NCBI GenBank assembly: GCA_021496925.1
Contig: CP053915.1
Location: 4,429,501 to 4,493,500, forward strand
Reading direction: 5' to 3'
DNA: 64,000 bases
DNA from: Acidovorax sp. YS12
GTDB lineage: Bacteria > Pseudomonadota > Gammaproteobacteria > Burkholderiales > Burkholderiaceae_C
Positions 18,110 to 26,020 of this stretch are shown here, piece by piece; position 1 is the first letter of the stretch, and each line of letters starts with the position of its first letter. The position numbers and the translations under genes are program-made. The notes below the pieces were generated by a model. It worked only from the letters and a program-made list of their open reading frames with translations, searched no databases and was not told where the DNA came from.

Positions 18110-18691
18110 ATGAAAAACATCGTGATTTTGATCTCCGGCGGCGGCTCCAACATGGCCGCCATCGTGCGTACCGCGCAGCAGCAGGACTGGGCGCGCACCC
18201 TGGGCGCCCGCGTGGCCGCCGTGGTGAGCAACAAGGCCGACGCCAAGGGGCTCGCGTTCGCGCGCGAACAGGGCATTGCCACCGAGGTGCTGGACCACAA
18301 GGCCTTCGGCAGCCGCGAGGCCTTCGACGCCGCGCTGGCCGAGGTGATCGACCGCCACGACCCCGCCGTGGTGGTGCTGGCCGGGTTCATGCGCATTCTC
18401 ACGCCGGGCTTCGTCGCGCGCTACGCGGGACGGCTGGTCAACATCCATCCCTCGCTGCTGCCGGCCTTCACCGGGCTGCACACGCACCAGCGCGCGCTGG
18501 AGGCCGGCTGCAAGTTCGCCGGCTGCACCGTGCACCTGGTGACGGCCGAGCTGGACGTGGGCCCCATCCTGGAACAGGCCGTGGTGCCGGTGCTGGAAGG
18601 CGACACGGCCGACACCCTGGCCGCGCGCGTGCTCACGCAGGAGCACGTGATCTATCCGCGCGCCGTGGCCGGGTTGCTGCAAAAACAATAG
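18110..18691 (+). CDS. purN: Phosphoribosylglycinamide formyltransferase
   Basis: Transfers the formyl group from 10-formyl-THF to GAR in purine biosynthesis. The 193-residue product shows ILISGGGSNMAAI at the N-terminus (phosphate binding), LAGFMRILTPGFV, NIHPSLLPAFTGLHTH (catalytic Asn and His) and GCTVHLVTAELDVGPI with the catalytic Asp. The TAG stop is part of a palindromic repeat (AATAGCTTCC), so the last residues (LLQKQ) are set by the repeat boundary. Divergent from the DUF480 gene. Confidence 0.96.
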   Translation: MKNIVILISGGGSNMAAIVRTAQQQDWARTLGARVAAVVSNKADAKGLAFAREQGIATEVLDHKAFGSREAFDAALAEVIDRHDPAVVVLAGFMRILTPGFVARYAGRLVNIHPSLLPAFTGLHTHQRALEAGCKFAGCTVHLVTAELDVGPILEQAVVPVLEGDTADTLAARVLTQEHVIYPRAVAGLLQKQ

Positions 18692-18731
18692 CTTCCGGCG
18701 CTTGCTGGGCAAGCGCCGGAAGCTATTTTCC
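18685..18731. repeat. Dispersed palindromic repeat, copy 4, at the purN stop
   Basis: Perfect 18-bp inverted repeat: AATAGCTTCCGGCGCTTG (18687-18704), loop CTGGG, CAAGCGCCGGAAGCTATT (18710-18727), followed by TTTT. It contains the purN stop codon and is placed to act as a terminator. Confidence 0.9.
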
Positions 18732-18751
18732 CTATCAATCCTGCAGGCCTC

Positions 18752-18913
18752 AGAAGGTGTGAATGAATCCGGCGTTTCCGAGCAGGCCGCACAAACGTGC
18801 GCCATCAAGGCGCAAAGCGCAGCCATAGCGCGGGCTATTGAAGTGCATTTGCAACGCCGAGGGCGTGCGTTTTTGCGGGATGAGCGGGCATGGCGGATTC
18901 GTTCACACCTTCT
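18752..18913. mobile_element. MITE-like palindromic element A (162 bp)
   Basis: Ends are 20-bp inverted repeats differing at one base: AGAAGGTGTGAATGAATCCG (18752-18771) and the complement of AGAAGGTGTGAACGAATCCG (18894-18913). The interior is also roughly palindromic, with AAGGCGCAAA and ATTTGCAACGC blocks around a central hairpin (ATAGCGCGGGCTAT). It encodes nothing. Its last base is part of the TAA stop of the EF-hand gene. The core resembles element B at 58459-58616. Confidence 0.75.
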
Positions 18914-19884
18914 TAAACCTGCGCGCTCACGCTGCTGGCCGTGGTGCTGGCCGTGCTGCCGGCGGCGGCGATCGCCTCGTACTCGCGCTTGGCCTGCTCG
19001 GCCAGTTGCACCAGGTTCAGCGTCGTGCCCTGTTCCTGCTGCGTGCCGGTGCCGGCCTGGGTGGCTGCAGCGGTCAGCTGGTCGATGAAGGTCTGCGCCT
19101 CGGTGCTGCTCAGCTTCTGGTCGCCATCGGTGTCGATGGCGGAGAACAGGGCCTGCGCCGCCTCCTGCGCGCTGCTGCTGCCGGCCAGGCGCTCGGCCAG
19201 CGAGACGGTGCCGTCTTCATTGGTGTCGAGCGGATCGTAGGTGGTGCTGCTGGACTGCGCGCCACCCGCACCGCCCGGACCGCCGGGCCCACCCGGGCCA
19301 CCGGGCGGCGGCGGGTGCATGCCCCCGCCCGCCGTGCCGGATGCCTGCTCCGACGGACGCCCCGCGTCGAATTCGGCCTGCGAGAGCTGGCCGTCGCCGT
19401 CCGTGTCGAGCTGGGCGAACAGTTCATCGCTGCGGGTGCCCGTCTTGCTGGCCGTGCCGCCGGACATCTTTTCCAGCAGGCCCTGCAGTTCGTCCTGGCT
19501 CACGCTGCCGTCGCCATCGCTGTCCACCTTGCCGAACAGGTCGTCGCCGGCCATGCCGCGCTCCATGCCGCGCGACTGGGCGAACTCCATCGTGGTGGGC
19601 GGGGGCGGCAGCAGGTTCTTCATCGCGCTGCCCAGTTCCTCGCCGTTCAGGCTGCCGTCGCCGTCGGCGTCGTACTGCGCCAGCATGTCCTTGGCGCTGG
19701 TGTCCAGGCCCATGCCGGTCTTTTGCGCCACGTCGTCGATCAAGGACTGCAGCTCCGTGCCGTCCACGCCGCCGCTCTGGTCGGTGTCCAGCTTGGAGAG
19801 CAGTTTTTCGGGGGTGCGCTGGCCCGCGCTGCGCTGCAGGCTGGCGCTGGACCAGGCGCTGCCGACGCTACTGATGCTCGTCAT
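18913..19884 (-). CDS. EF-hand calcium-binding protein
   Basis: A 323-residue protein with six EF-hand-type loops: DTDQSGGVDGTE, DADGDGSLNGEE, DSDGDGSVSQDE, DTDGDGQLSQAE, DTNEDGTVSLAE and DTDGDQKLSSTE. A Pro/Gly-rich linker (HPPPPGGPGGPGG) separates the fourth and fifth. No signal peptide is evident at the N-terminus (MTSISSVGSAWSSAS), which resembles that of the XopAW-type EF-hand proteins sometimes annotated as type III effectors; here the role is unproven. ATG at 19884 has AAAGGA upstream. The gene diverges from a two-component system whose sensor has a short Pro-rich periplasmic loop. Its stop codon abuts a MITE-like element. Confidence 0.88.
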   Translation of the reverse strand: MTSISSVGSAWSSASLQRSAGQRTPEKLLSKLDTDQSGGVDGTELQSLIDDVAQKTGMGLDTSAKDMLAQYDADGDGSLNGEELGSAMKNLLPPPPTTMEFAQSRGMERGMAGDDLFGKVDSDGDGSVSQDELQGLLEKMSGGTASKTGTRSDELFAQLDTDGDGQLSQAEFDAGRPSEQASGTAGGGMHPPPPGGPGGPGGPGGAGGAQSSSTTYDPLDTNEDGTVSLAERLAGSSSAQEAAQALFSAIDTDGDQKLSSTEAQTFIDQLTAAATQAGTGTQQEQGTTLNLVQLAEQAKREYEAIAAAGSTASTTASSVSAQV

Positions 19885-19970
19885 GGTGGGTTCCTTTCGT
19901 TCAGGGCCAGGACGAGCAGCCCCGGCCTGGAACCGATTCTTGAAGGGGCGCGTAAACCGCTGTTGTCCTG

Positions 19971-19992
19971 TTTGTACCGGGGCCGGTACAAA
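19971..19992. promoter_or_regulatory. Perfect inverted repeat in the EF-hand/response-regulator promoter region
   Basis: TTTGTACCGG (19971-19980), spacer GG, CCGGTACAAA (19983-19992). It is followed by a second inverted repeat, GCCCGCC/GGCGGGC at about 19994-20020. It lies in the 213-bp gap between divergent genes and is a likely regulator site, plausibly for the adjacent OmpR-family regulator; dyad rather than direct-repeat symmetry leaves this uncertain. Confidence 0.55.
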
Positions 19993-20097
19993 AGCCCGCC
20001 CGAGCCACCGAACTGGCGGGCAAAGGCCGCGCACATCGCCGCTTGCCGTGGCGGGCGCGCTTCCTACACTGGCGCGCCCCGGCCACATTCCACGCGC

Positions 20098-20814
20098 ATG
20101 TCCCACATCTTGGTCGTCGACGACGACGAAGACATCACCACGCTGCTGACCCAGTACCTTGCCCGCTTCGGCTTCACCGCCCATGCGGCGGGCGACGGCC
20201 CGGCGCTGCGCGCGCAACTGGCGGCGCACCCCATCGACCTCATCGTGCTCGACATCATGCTGCCGGGCACCGACGGCCTGACGCTGGCGCGCGAGCTGCG
20301 CCAGCGCACGCAGGTGCCCATCATCATGCTCACCGCGCGCGCCAACCCCTACGACTGCGTGCTCGGCCTGGAAATGGGCGCCGACGACTACATGGCCAAG
20401 CCGTTCGAGCCGCGCGAGCTGGTGGCGCGCATCCAGAGCGTGCTGCGCCGCCTGGGCGCGCGCGCCGCGCCGCCGCCCGGGGTGGTGCGCTTCGACGGCT
20501 GGGCGCTGCACCGGCTGGAGCGCCACCTGGTGTCGCCGCGCGGCGTGGTGGTGCCGCTGTCGAACGCCGAGTTCCGCCTGCTCTGGACCTTCCTCGGCAT
20601 GCCCCGGCGCGTGTGCAGCCGCGACCAGCTCATGGAACAGGCGCGCGGCCGGGCCATGGATGCCTTGGAGCGCAGCATCGACCTGCTGGTCTCGCGCCTG
20701 CGCCACAAGCTCAGCGACGACCCGCGCGATCCGTCCATCATCAAGACCATACGCGGCGCGGGCTACGTCTTCAACGCGCAGGACGTGCAGGGCTACACCG
20801 GAGGGCCGGCGTGA
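20098..20814 (+). CDS. OmpR-family response regulator
   Basis: A 238-residue regulator. The receiver domain (1-120) has VDDDED, the phospho-acceptor Asp in VLDIMLPGTDG, MLTARA and the Lys in MAKPFEPRELV. The C-terminal winged helix is canonical: PLSNAEFRLLWTFL, VCSRDQLMEQARGR, ERSIDLLVSRLRHKL and IKTIRGAGYVF, which is of the OmpR/RstA type. ATG at 20098. The sensor kinase starts inside its stop codon (GTGA), so the pair is translationally coupled. It diverges from the EF-hand gene with a strong inverted repeat between them. Confidence 0.94.
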   Translation: MSHILVVDDDEDITTLLTQYLARFGFTAHAAGDGPALRAQLAAHPIDLIVLDIMLPGTDGLTLARELRQRTQVPIIMLTARANPYDCVLGLEMGADDYMAKPFEPRELVARIQSVLRRLGARAAPPPGVVRFDGWALHRLERHLVSPRGVVVPLSNAEFRLLWTFLGMPRRVCSRDQLMEQARGRAMDALERSIDLLVSRLRHKLSDDPRDPSIIKTIRGAGYVFNAQDVQGYTGGPA

Positions 20815-21887
20815 GTGCTGCGCGCCTGCGTGCCGCGCTGGCGCGCTGCCTGCCGGACACGCTGTTCGGCCGCCTGGCGCTGCTGCTGGCCGCGGCCGTG
20901 CTGGTGAGCCATGTGCTGGCGCTCACGCTGATGTTCGAGCTGCGCCCGGCGCGCCCCGCGCCGCCGCCCCCGCCCCCCGGGGCGCACGCCATGGCCGTGC
21001 CGCCCCCCGGCCCGCCGGCGCTGCACGCGGGCCTGCTGCTGGACATCGGCGTGCGCCTGGGCGTGCTGCTGCTGGCCGCCTGGGTGGCCGCGCGCTGGCT
21101 GGCCCGGCCCATCGACCGCCTGGCCGCCGCCGCGCGCGAGCTGGGCCGCGACATCGCCCGCCCGCCGCTGCCCGAGGACGGCACGCGCGAATGCCGCGAG
21201 GCCAGCCGCGTCTTCAACCAGATGCAGGCGCGCATCCGCCGCCAGCTGCAGGACCGCGACCGCTTCGTGGCGGCCGTCTCGCACGACCTGCGCACGCCGC
21301 TGACCCGCCTGCGCCTGCGCGCCGAGGCCCTGCCCGACGGCACCGAGCGCGCACGCTTCGCGCGCGACATCGCCGAGATGGACGCCATGATCGGCGCCAC
21401 GCTGGACCACCTGCGCGGCGTGGCCGCTGGCGAACCCCTGGCGCCGCTGGACGTGCAGGCCCTGGTGCAGAGCCTGGCCGACGACGCGGCCGACTGCGGC
21501 CACTCCGTGCAGGTGGCGGGCCATGCCGGCCCCCTGCCCGCGCAGGCCGGCGCGCTGCGCCGCTGCATCGCCAATCTGATAGGAAACGCCGTGCGCTATG
21601 GCGGCGGCGCCGAGGTCACACTGGCCGACGACGGCGCCTGCGTGCGCATCGCCGTGCGCGACCACGGCCCGGGCCTGCCCGAGGCGGAGCTGGACCGGGT
21701 GTTCGAGCCGTTCTACCGCGCCGAGGCCTCGCGCAACCGCGCGCATGGCGGCGTGGGCCTGGGGCTGTCCATTGCCCGCGACATCGCCGAGCGCCACGGC
21801 GGCAGCCTGCAACTGCACAACGCCGAGGGCGGCGGCCTGTGCGCCACGCTGGTGCTGCCGCGCGCCAATTCGCTACTGAATGAATAG
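20811..21887 (+). CDS. Sensor histidine kinase with short Pro-rich sensor loop
   Basis: A 358-residue kinase. GTG at 20811 overlaps the regulator stop (GTGA) and has GGAGGG upstream. TM1 (LALLLAAAVLVSHVLALTLMF) and TM2 (GVRLGVLLLAAWVAARWL) bracket only about 35 periplasmic residues, very proline-rich (RPAPPPPPPGAHAMAVPPPGPP). Then HAMP, the H box SHDLRTPLTRLR, N box IANLIGNAVRYG and G boxes RDHGPGLPE and GGVGLGLSIARDI. The tiny sensor region suggests signal detection in or near the membrane or via a partner protein. The TAG stop lies inside a palindromic repeat. Confidence 0.93.
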   Translation: MSAARLRAALARCLPDTLFGRLALLLAAAVLVSHVLALTLMFELRPARPAPPPPPPGAHAMAVPPPGPPALHAGLLLDIGVRLGVLLLAAWVAARWLARPIDRLAAAARELGRDIARPPLPEDGTRECREASRVFNQMQARIRRQLQDRDRFVAAVSHDLRTPLTRLRLRAEALPDGTERARFARDIAEMDAMIGATLDHLRGVAAGEPLAPLDVQALVQSLADDAADCGHSVQVAGHAGPLPAQAGALRRCIANLIGNAVRYGGGAEVTLADDGACVRIAVRDHGPGLPEAELDRVFEPFYRAEASRNRAHGGVGLGLSIARDIAERHGGSLQLHNAEGGGLCATLVLPRANSLLNE

Positions 21888-21930
21888 CTGCTAGCGCTTT
21901 ATGGGAAAGGGCTAGAGGCTGTTTTCATTC
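21881..21930. repeat. Dispersed palindromic repeat, copy 5, shared by two convergent gene ends
   Basis: AATAGCTGCTAGCGCTTT, loop, AAAGGGCTAGAGGCTGTTTTC. The left arm contains the TAG stop of the kinase (21885-21887); the right arm contains, on the other strand, the TAG stop of the DUF1653 gene (21912-21914). Confidence 0.88.
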
Positions 21931-22172
21931 AAATCCTCCAGGGCCGTGAAGCGGGGCTGGCGCACGCCGCCGATCACCACTGTTTCGGTGAACATCGCCG
22001 CAGGCCGCACCCACAGGCCGTGCGCGCCGTACAGCGCGCGGTACACCACCAGGGGCTCCAGCGTTTCGCTGTGGCGCGCGGTGCCCAGCACTTCATACAG
22101 GCCGCCCTTGTAATGGCGGTACAGGCAGGCGGGCACGCGGGGCAGGGGAGGGAGGTCGGCGTCGGAAGCCAT
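21912..22172 (-). CDS. DUF1653 protein
   Basis: A small protein of 86 residues from the ATG at 22172 (ATGs at 22190 and 22205 are also in frame). It matches the DUF1653 domain: GLYEVLGTARHSETLEPLVVYRALYG and LWVRPAAMFTETV. Function unknown; members often occur as short stand-alone cytoplasmic proteins. The last residues (NENSL) and the stop codon are encoded by the palindromic repeat at 21881-21930, so the C-terminus was reshaped by the insertion or is defined by it. Convergent with the sensor kinase and divergent from the M48 protease. Confidence 0.85.
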   Translation of the reverse strand: MASDADLPPLPRVPACLYRHYKGGLYEVLGTARHSETLEPLVVYRALYGAHGLWVRPAAMFTETVVIGGVRQPRFTALEDLNENSL

Positions 22173-22248
22173 GGGCGGTTTGGGTAGCATGTGCGGCCGC
22201 GGCAAAGGGGGCCGCGCAGCATCCTATGCCACCCCGGGGGGAGTTTCC

Positions 22249-24099
22249 ATGGACCAGGCCGATTTCGTGCACTTGGTGCGCCTGAGCGAACATGCCTGCG
22301 CCGAAAACAGCCGCGCCTACCGCCGCAGCGTCGCGGCGTTCGCCGCGCTGGGCTATGCCTGGGTGCTGGGCTGCCTGCTGCTGGCGGGCGCGCTGGTGGC
22401 CTGGGCGCTGCCGCAGGTGCTGGCCGGGCGCTTGCGTTTCGCGCTGGTGTGGGTGCTGATCGCCGCGCTGGGCCTGCTGTGGACCAGCCTGCGCGCCCTC
22501 TGGGTGCGGCTGGACGCGCCCGAGGGCCTGCGGATCACCGCGCGCGACGCGCCCGCGCTGTTCGATGCGCTGGAGCGCATCCGCCGCAAGGTCAAGGGCC
22601 CGCCGCTGCACGCCGTCTACCTGGATGGCGACTTCAACGCCAGCATCCGCCAGACGCCGCGCTGGGGCCTGTTCGGCGGCGCGGTGAATACCCTCACCAT
22701 CGGCCTGCCGCTGCTCATGGCGCTCGACAAGGCGCGCCTGCTGGCCGTGCTGGCGCACGAGTACGGGCACCTGCGCGGCGGCCACGGGCGCTTCGCCGCC
22801 TGGATCTACCGCACGCGCCTGTCGTGGCTGCGCCTGCACGACGGCATGCGCGGCGACGCCGGGCCCGTGGCCGCGGCCACCCAGGCGTTCCTGGACTGGT
22901 ACTTTCCGCGCTTCGCGGCCAAGACCTTCGCGCTGGCGCGCCAGGACGAGTACGAGGCCGACCGCATCGCCGGCCGCCTGCTCGGGCGCGAGGCGGCCGT
23001 GGCGGCGCTCATCGAGGTCGAGGTCAAGGGCGCCTGGCTGCAGGCGCACTTCTGGGCCGGCCACTGGCGCGCGGCGGCGGCGCACGCGCTGCCCGTGGGG
23101 CCGTACCAGGCGATGCGCGGCCAGCTTGCGCACGCGCCCGAGCCGGCCTTCGCGCGCGAGGCGCTGCGCCAGGCGCTGGCGCGCCTGAGCGGCGTGGACG
23201 ACACCCACCCCGGCCTGCGCGACCGCGTCGAGGCCCTGGGCGGCGCGCCCGCGCTGCCCGACTGGTCGCGCCGCGGCGCGCTGGGGCTGCTCGGCGAGGC
23301 CGAACGCTGGATCGCGCACTTCGACCGCGCCTGGTGCAAGGACAACGCCAGCGACTGGAAGCAGCACCACGCCTGGCTCGGCCGCGTGCGGGCGCGGGTG
23401 CAGGCCCTGGCCGCCGCGCGTGCGCAGGGCAGCGCCGACGAACTGGCCGAAGAAGCCACGCTGCGCCGCCAGCTCGACCCGCAGGCCCCGGTGCGCCCGC
23501 TGTACGAACTCGCCCTGCGGCGCCGCGATGGGCACCTGGGCGCCTTGCGCGGGCTGGTGCAGACGCTGCCCGGGGACGACCGCGCCGCGCGCCTGCAAGG
23601 GCTGCAGCGCCTGTGGGACGCGGGCGGCGACCAGCGCTGGTGGGCGGCGTGCACGGCCGTCGAAGAACTGGAAACGCCGCGCCCCGGCCTGGAGCACGAT
23701 GCGGACGCCCTCAAGCTGTGGCGCGAGCGGCACCGGCAGGCGCAGGAGGGCGAGGCGCGCGCCTGGGAGGAGCTGACGCAGACCCCGTGCTTCAGCCAGA
23801 CCGCGCCGCACGACCTGGGCGCTTTCGCGCTGGGCGAGGTGCAGGCCGAGCTGGCGCGCTGCAAGCCCGTGGCGGCGGCGTGGATCGTGTGCAAGCGCCT
23901 GCGCGAGTTTCCGGGGCGGCGCGCCTACGTCGTCTTCGTGGAGCTGCCCGGCCTGCCGGACGATGCGCGCTACCCGCTCTGCCGCGCGCTGGAGCGCGGC
24001 CTGCGCCTGCCGGGGCCAGCGCTCGTGCTGTGGGCGGGCGAGTCGCCCACGCTGCAGGAAATCCGCGCCCATGCGCATGTGCCGGTATTCACGCGCTGA
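22249..24099 (+). CDS. M48-family membrane zinc metalloprotease
   Basis: A 616-residue membrane peptidase. Two adjacent membrane helices lie near residues 25-80 (GYAWVLGCLLLAGALVAWAL and FALVWVLIAALGLLWTSL). The zinc motif HEYGH (HExxH) is near residue 172, followed by ARQDEYEADRIAGRLLG, which holds the third-ligand Glu. The long C-terminal region of about 350 residues has helical, TPR-like character but no clear domain. ATG at 22249 has GGGGAG upstream. Substrate unknown; by family, quality control of membrane or periplasmic proteins. Confidence 0.88.
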   Translation: MDQADFVHLVRLSEHACAENSRAYRRSVAAFAALGYAWVLGCLLLAGALVAWALPQVLAGRLRFALVWVLIAALGLLWTSLRALWVRLDAPEGLRITARDAPALFDALERIRRKVKGPPLHAVYLDGDFNASIRQTPRWGLFGGAVNTLTIGLPLLMALDKARLLAVLAHEYGHLRGGHGRFAAWIYRTRLSWLRLHDGMRGDAGPVAAATQAFLDWYFPRFAAKTFALARQDEYEADRIAGRLLGREAAVAALIEVEVKGAWLQAHFWAGHWRAAAAHALPVGPYQAMRGQLAHAPEPAFAREALRQALARLSGVDDTHPGLRDRVEALGGAPALPDWSRRGALGLLGEAERWIAHFDRAWCKDNASDWKQHHAWLGRVRARVQALAAARAQGSADELAEEATLRRQLDPQAPVRPLYELALRRRDGHLGALRGLVQTLPGDDRAARLQGLQRLWDAGGDQRWWAACTAVEELETPRPGLEHDADALKLWRERHRQAQEGEARAWEELTQTPCFSQTAPHDLGAFALGEVQAELARCKPVAAAWIVCKRLREFPGRRAYVVFVELPGLPDDARYPLCRALERGLRLPGPALVLWAGESPTLQEIRAHAHVPVFTR

Positions 24100-24134
24100 G
24101 CCGGGCCGCGGCGCGCAATGGGACAATCGCCCCC

Positions 24135-25457
24135 ATGCATCCCAAAGCCCTTCTGGACGCCTGCGCCGAGCTGGTGCGTCTGACCCTGACCTTCGAGCAC
24201 CCGGCCGATGCCGTGGTGTCGCGCTATTTCCGTGACCACCGCGCGCTCGGCCCCCGCGAGCGCGCCACGCTGGCCGAGACCGCCTACGCCGTGCTGCGCA
24301 GGAAGCCGCTGTTCGAGCAGCTCGCGCGCTCGGGCTCCGGCCCGAAGGAGCGGCGCCTGGCCATCCTCGGCTTCGCCAGCCAGATCGACGAGCAGGCCCG
24401 CCGCGCCGACCCGCGCGCCCAGCGCGGTTCGCGCGACTTCCTCAAGAGCGCGCTGACGCCGCAGGAAAAGGACTGGCTCGACGCCTGCGACCGCGTGCGC
24501 GAGGAAGACCTGCTCGAACCCCAGCGCCACAACCTGCCGCAGTGGCTGGCCGCGCCGCTGAAAAGCCAGCTCGGCGACGGCTTCTGGCCCCTGGTGGCCA
24601 GCCTGTCGCAGAGCGCTCCGCTCGACCTGCGCGTCAACGCCTTGGTGGCAAAACGGCCTGAAATCGAGAAGGAGCTTGCGCAAGCAGCTATTGAATCGGT
24701 AGCAACGCCGTATTCCCCCTGGGGCCTGCGCGTGCAGGGCAAGCCGGCCTTGGCCAAGCTGGAGGCGTTCCAGCGCGGCGCCATCGAGGTGCAGGACGAA
24801 GGCTCGCAACTGCTCGCGCTGCTGCTCGACGCCAGGCGCGGCGAGATGGTGGTGGACTTCTGCGCCGGCGCGGGCGGCAAGACCCTGGCCATCGGCGCGC
24901 AGATGCGCAACACCGGGCGGCTGTATGCGTTCGACGTGTCGGGCCACCGGCTCGACGCGCTCAAGCCGCGCCTGGCGCGCTCGGGCCTGTCGAACGTGCA
25001 CCCCGCCGCCATCGCGCACGAGCGCGACGAGCGCGTCAAGCGCCTAGCGGGCAAGATCGACCGCGTGCTGGTCGATGCGCCGTGCTCCGGCCTGGGCACG
25101 CTGCGCCGCAACCCCGACCTGAAGTGGCGCCAGTCGCCCGAAGGCGTGCAGGAGCTGGCGGCGAAGCAGGCCGCCATCCTGGCGAGCGCCGCGCGCCTGG
25201 TGAAGCCGGGCGGGCGCCTGGTGTATGCCACCTGCAGCGTGCTGCCCGAGGAGAACGAGGCCATTGCCGAGGCCTTTTCCGCCGCGCACCCGGACTTCGT
25301 GCCGCAGGAGGCGGGCGCGCTGCTGGAACAGCTCAAGGTGGCGCAGGCCGCCAGCCTGTGCCGCGGCGGCGAGAGCGGCCAGCGCTACCTGCGCCTGTGG
25401 CCGCACCTGCACCAGACGGATGGCTTCTTCGCCGCTGTCTGGGAGCGCAAGGCATAG
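24135..25457 (+). CDS. RsmB/NOP-type class I SAM-dependent RNA methyltransferase
   Basis: A 440-residue RNA cytosine-C5 methyltransferase. The N-terminal NusB-like helical part is followed by the catalytic domain: SAM motif DFCAGAGGKTLAIGA, then DAPCSGLGTLRRNPD with a catalytic-region Cys, and YATCSVLPEENE with the second Cys. It resembles RsmB-like enzymes but need not be the RsmB orthologue. Residues KRPEIEKELAQAAIESVATP (24652-24704) are encoded by a palindromic-repeat copy inserted in frame between the strands LRVNAL and GLRVQG, a variable linker. Convergent with the DUF2917 gene. Confidence 0.92.
   Translation: MHPKALLDACAELVRLTLTFEHPADAVVSRYFRDHRALGPRERATLAETAYAVLRRKPLFEQLARSGSGPKERRLAILGFASQIDEQARRADPRAQRGSRDFLKSALTPQEKDWLDACDRVREEDLLEPQRHNLPQWLAAPLKSQLGDGFWPLVASLSQSAPLDLRVNALVAKRPEIEKELAQAAIESVATPYSPWGLRVQGKPALAKLEAFQRGAIEVQDEGSQLLALLLDARRGEMVVDFCAGAGGKTLAIGAQMRNTGRLYAFDVSGHRLDALKPRLARSGLSNVHPAAIAHERDERVKRLAGKIDRVLVDAPCSGLGTLRRNPDLKWRQSPEGVQELAAKQAAILASAARLVKPGGRLVYATCSVLPEENEAIAEAFSAAHPDFVPQEAGALLEQLKVAQAASLCRGGESGQRYLRLWPHLHQTDGFFAAVWERKA
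24652..24704. repeat. Dispersed palindromic repeat, copy 6, in frame within the RNA methyltransferase gene
   Basis: Read on the minus strand: CAATAGCTGCTTGCGCAAG at one end and AGGCCGTTTTG at the other, matching both ends of the consensus (AATAGCTGCTNGCGC, AGGCCATTTTG) with an eroded middle. The reading frame stays open. Confidence 0.6.
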
Positions 25458-25469
25458 ACGCGCTGCCTG

Positions 25470-25838
25470 TCACGGCGCGCCGGTTGCCTGGGCGGCGCCC
25501 AGCACCTGCCGCAGCTTGCGCAGGCCGGCCATGCACTGGCGCCACGGCCCGGGTGCGGCGCTGGGCGGCTGGCTGGCCGGGGCTGCGGCATGCAGTTCCA
25601 GCGCGGCGGCGCCTGGCCCTGCGGGCGTGAGCCGCAGCCACAGGTCCTGCGGCGCGCGCCAGCCCTGGCCGGGGTACAGCACCAGCGCCTGCGGGGTGCC
25701 GGCCGCGTCCAGCGGGTGGATGGTGAGGTGCAGCGGGCCGCGCTTGCAGAACAGCTCGCTGCCTTCGGCCAGCGGCAGGCTCAGTTCCTGGCCGGGGCCC
25801 AGGCGGTGCGTGGTGGGGGGGCTGTAAGGGGTTGGCAT
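25470..25838 (-). CDS. DUF2917 protein
   Basis: A 122-residue DUF2917 protein: an N-terminal small beta domain (HRLGPGQELSLPLAEGSELFCKRGPLHLTI) and a C-terminal tail. Function unknown. ATG at 25838 with an AGGA site. It diverges from a MocR-type regulator, an arrangement I recognise from related genomes, and the 182-bp gap between them carries two near-identical inverted motifs, so it is the probable regulatory target. Confidence 0.85.
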   Translation of the reverse strand: MPTPYSPPTTHRLGPGQELSLPLAEGSELFCKRGPLHLTIHPLDAAGTPQALVLYPGQGWRAPQDLWLRLTPAGPGAAALELHAAAPASQPPSAAPGPWRQCMAGLRKLRQVLGAAQATGAP

Positions 25839-25888
25839 GGCAGTCCTGGCGTGAGAGAAATCGATGCCGCCAGCGTAGGCCGGCATGC

Positions 25889-25993
25889 TGCAATGCAACA
25901 GACACAGCCCGCGCGCCGCGCACCGCAGCAGCTCGGAAAAGGGCGCGGCTGTTCCGGTGCTTGCGCGGGCCATCTGTATCTGTTGTGCTTGCA
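25889..25993. promoter_or_regulatory. Pair of inverted putative MocR operators
   Basis: TGCAATGCAACAGACACAG (25889-25907) and, on the other strand, TGCAAGCACAACAGATACAG (25974-25993). They agree at nearly all positions apart from a one-base gap, and they face each other across the gap between DUF2917 and the MocR gene. Good candidates for sites bound by the divergent GntR/MocR regulator. Confidence 0.55.
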
Positions 25994-26020
25994 GGTTCTG
26001 CGGCAACATCCACCCCCTGC

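Noticed and set aside
18913..19884. EF-hand protein as a type III effector (XopAW)
   Set aside because: N-terminal resemblance is weak and no secretion genes are in the window.
22191..25457. Frame of 1088 codons joining the protease and methyltransferase regions
   Set aside because: Its first two thirds are an out-of-frame shadow of the M48 gene; only the part from 24135 is real.
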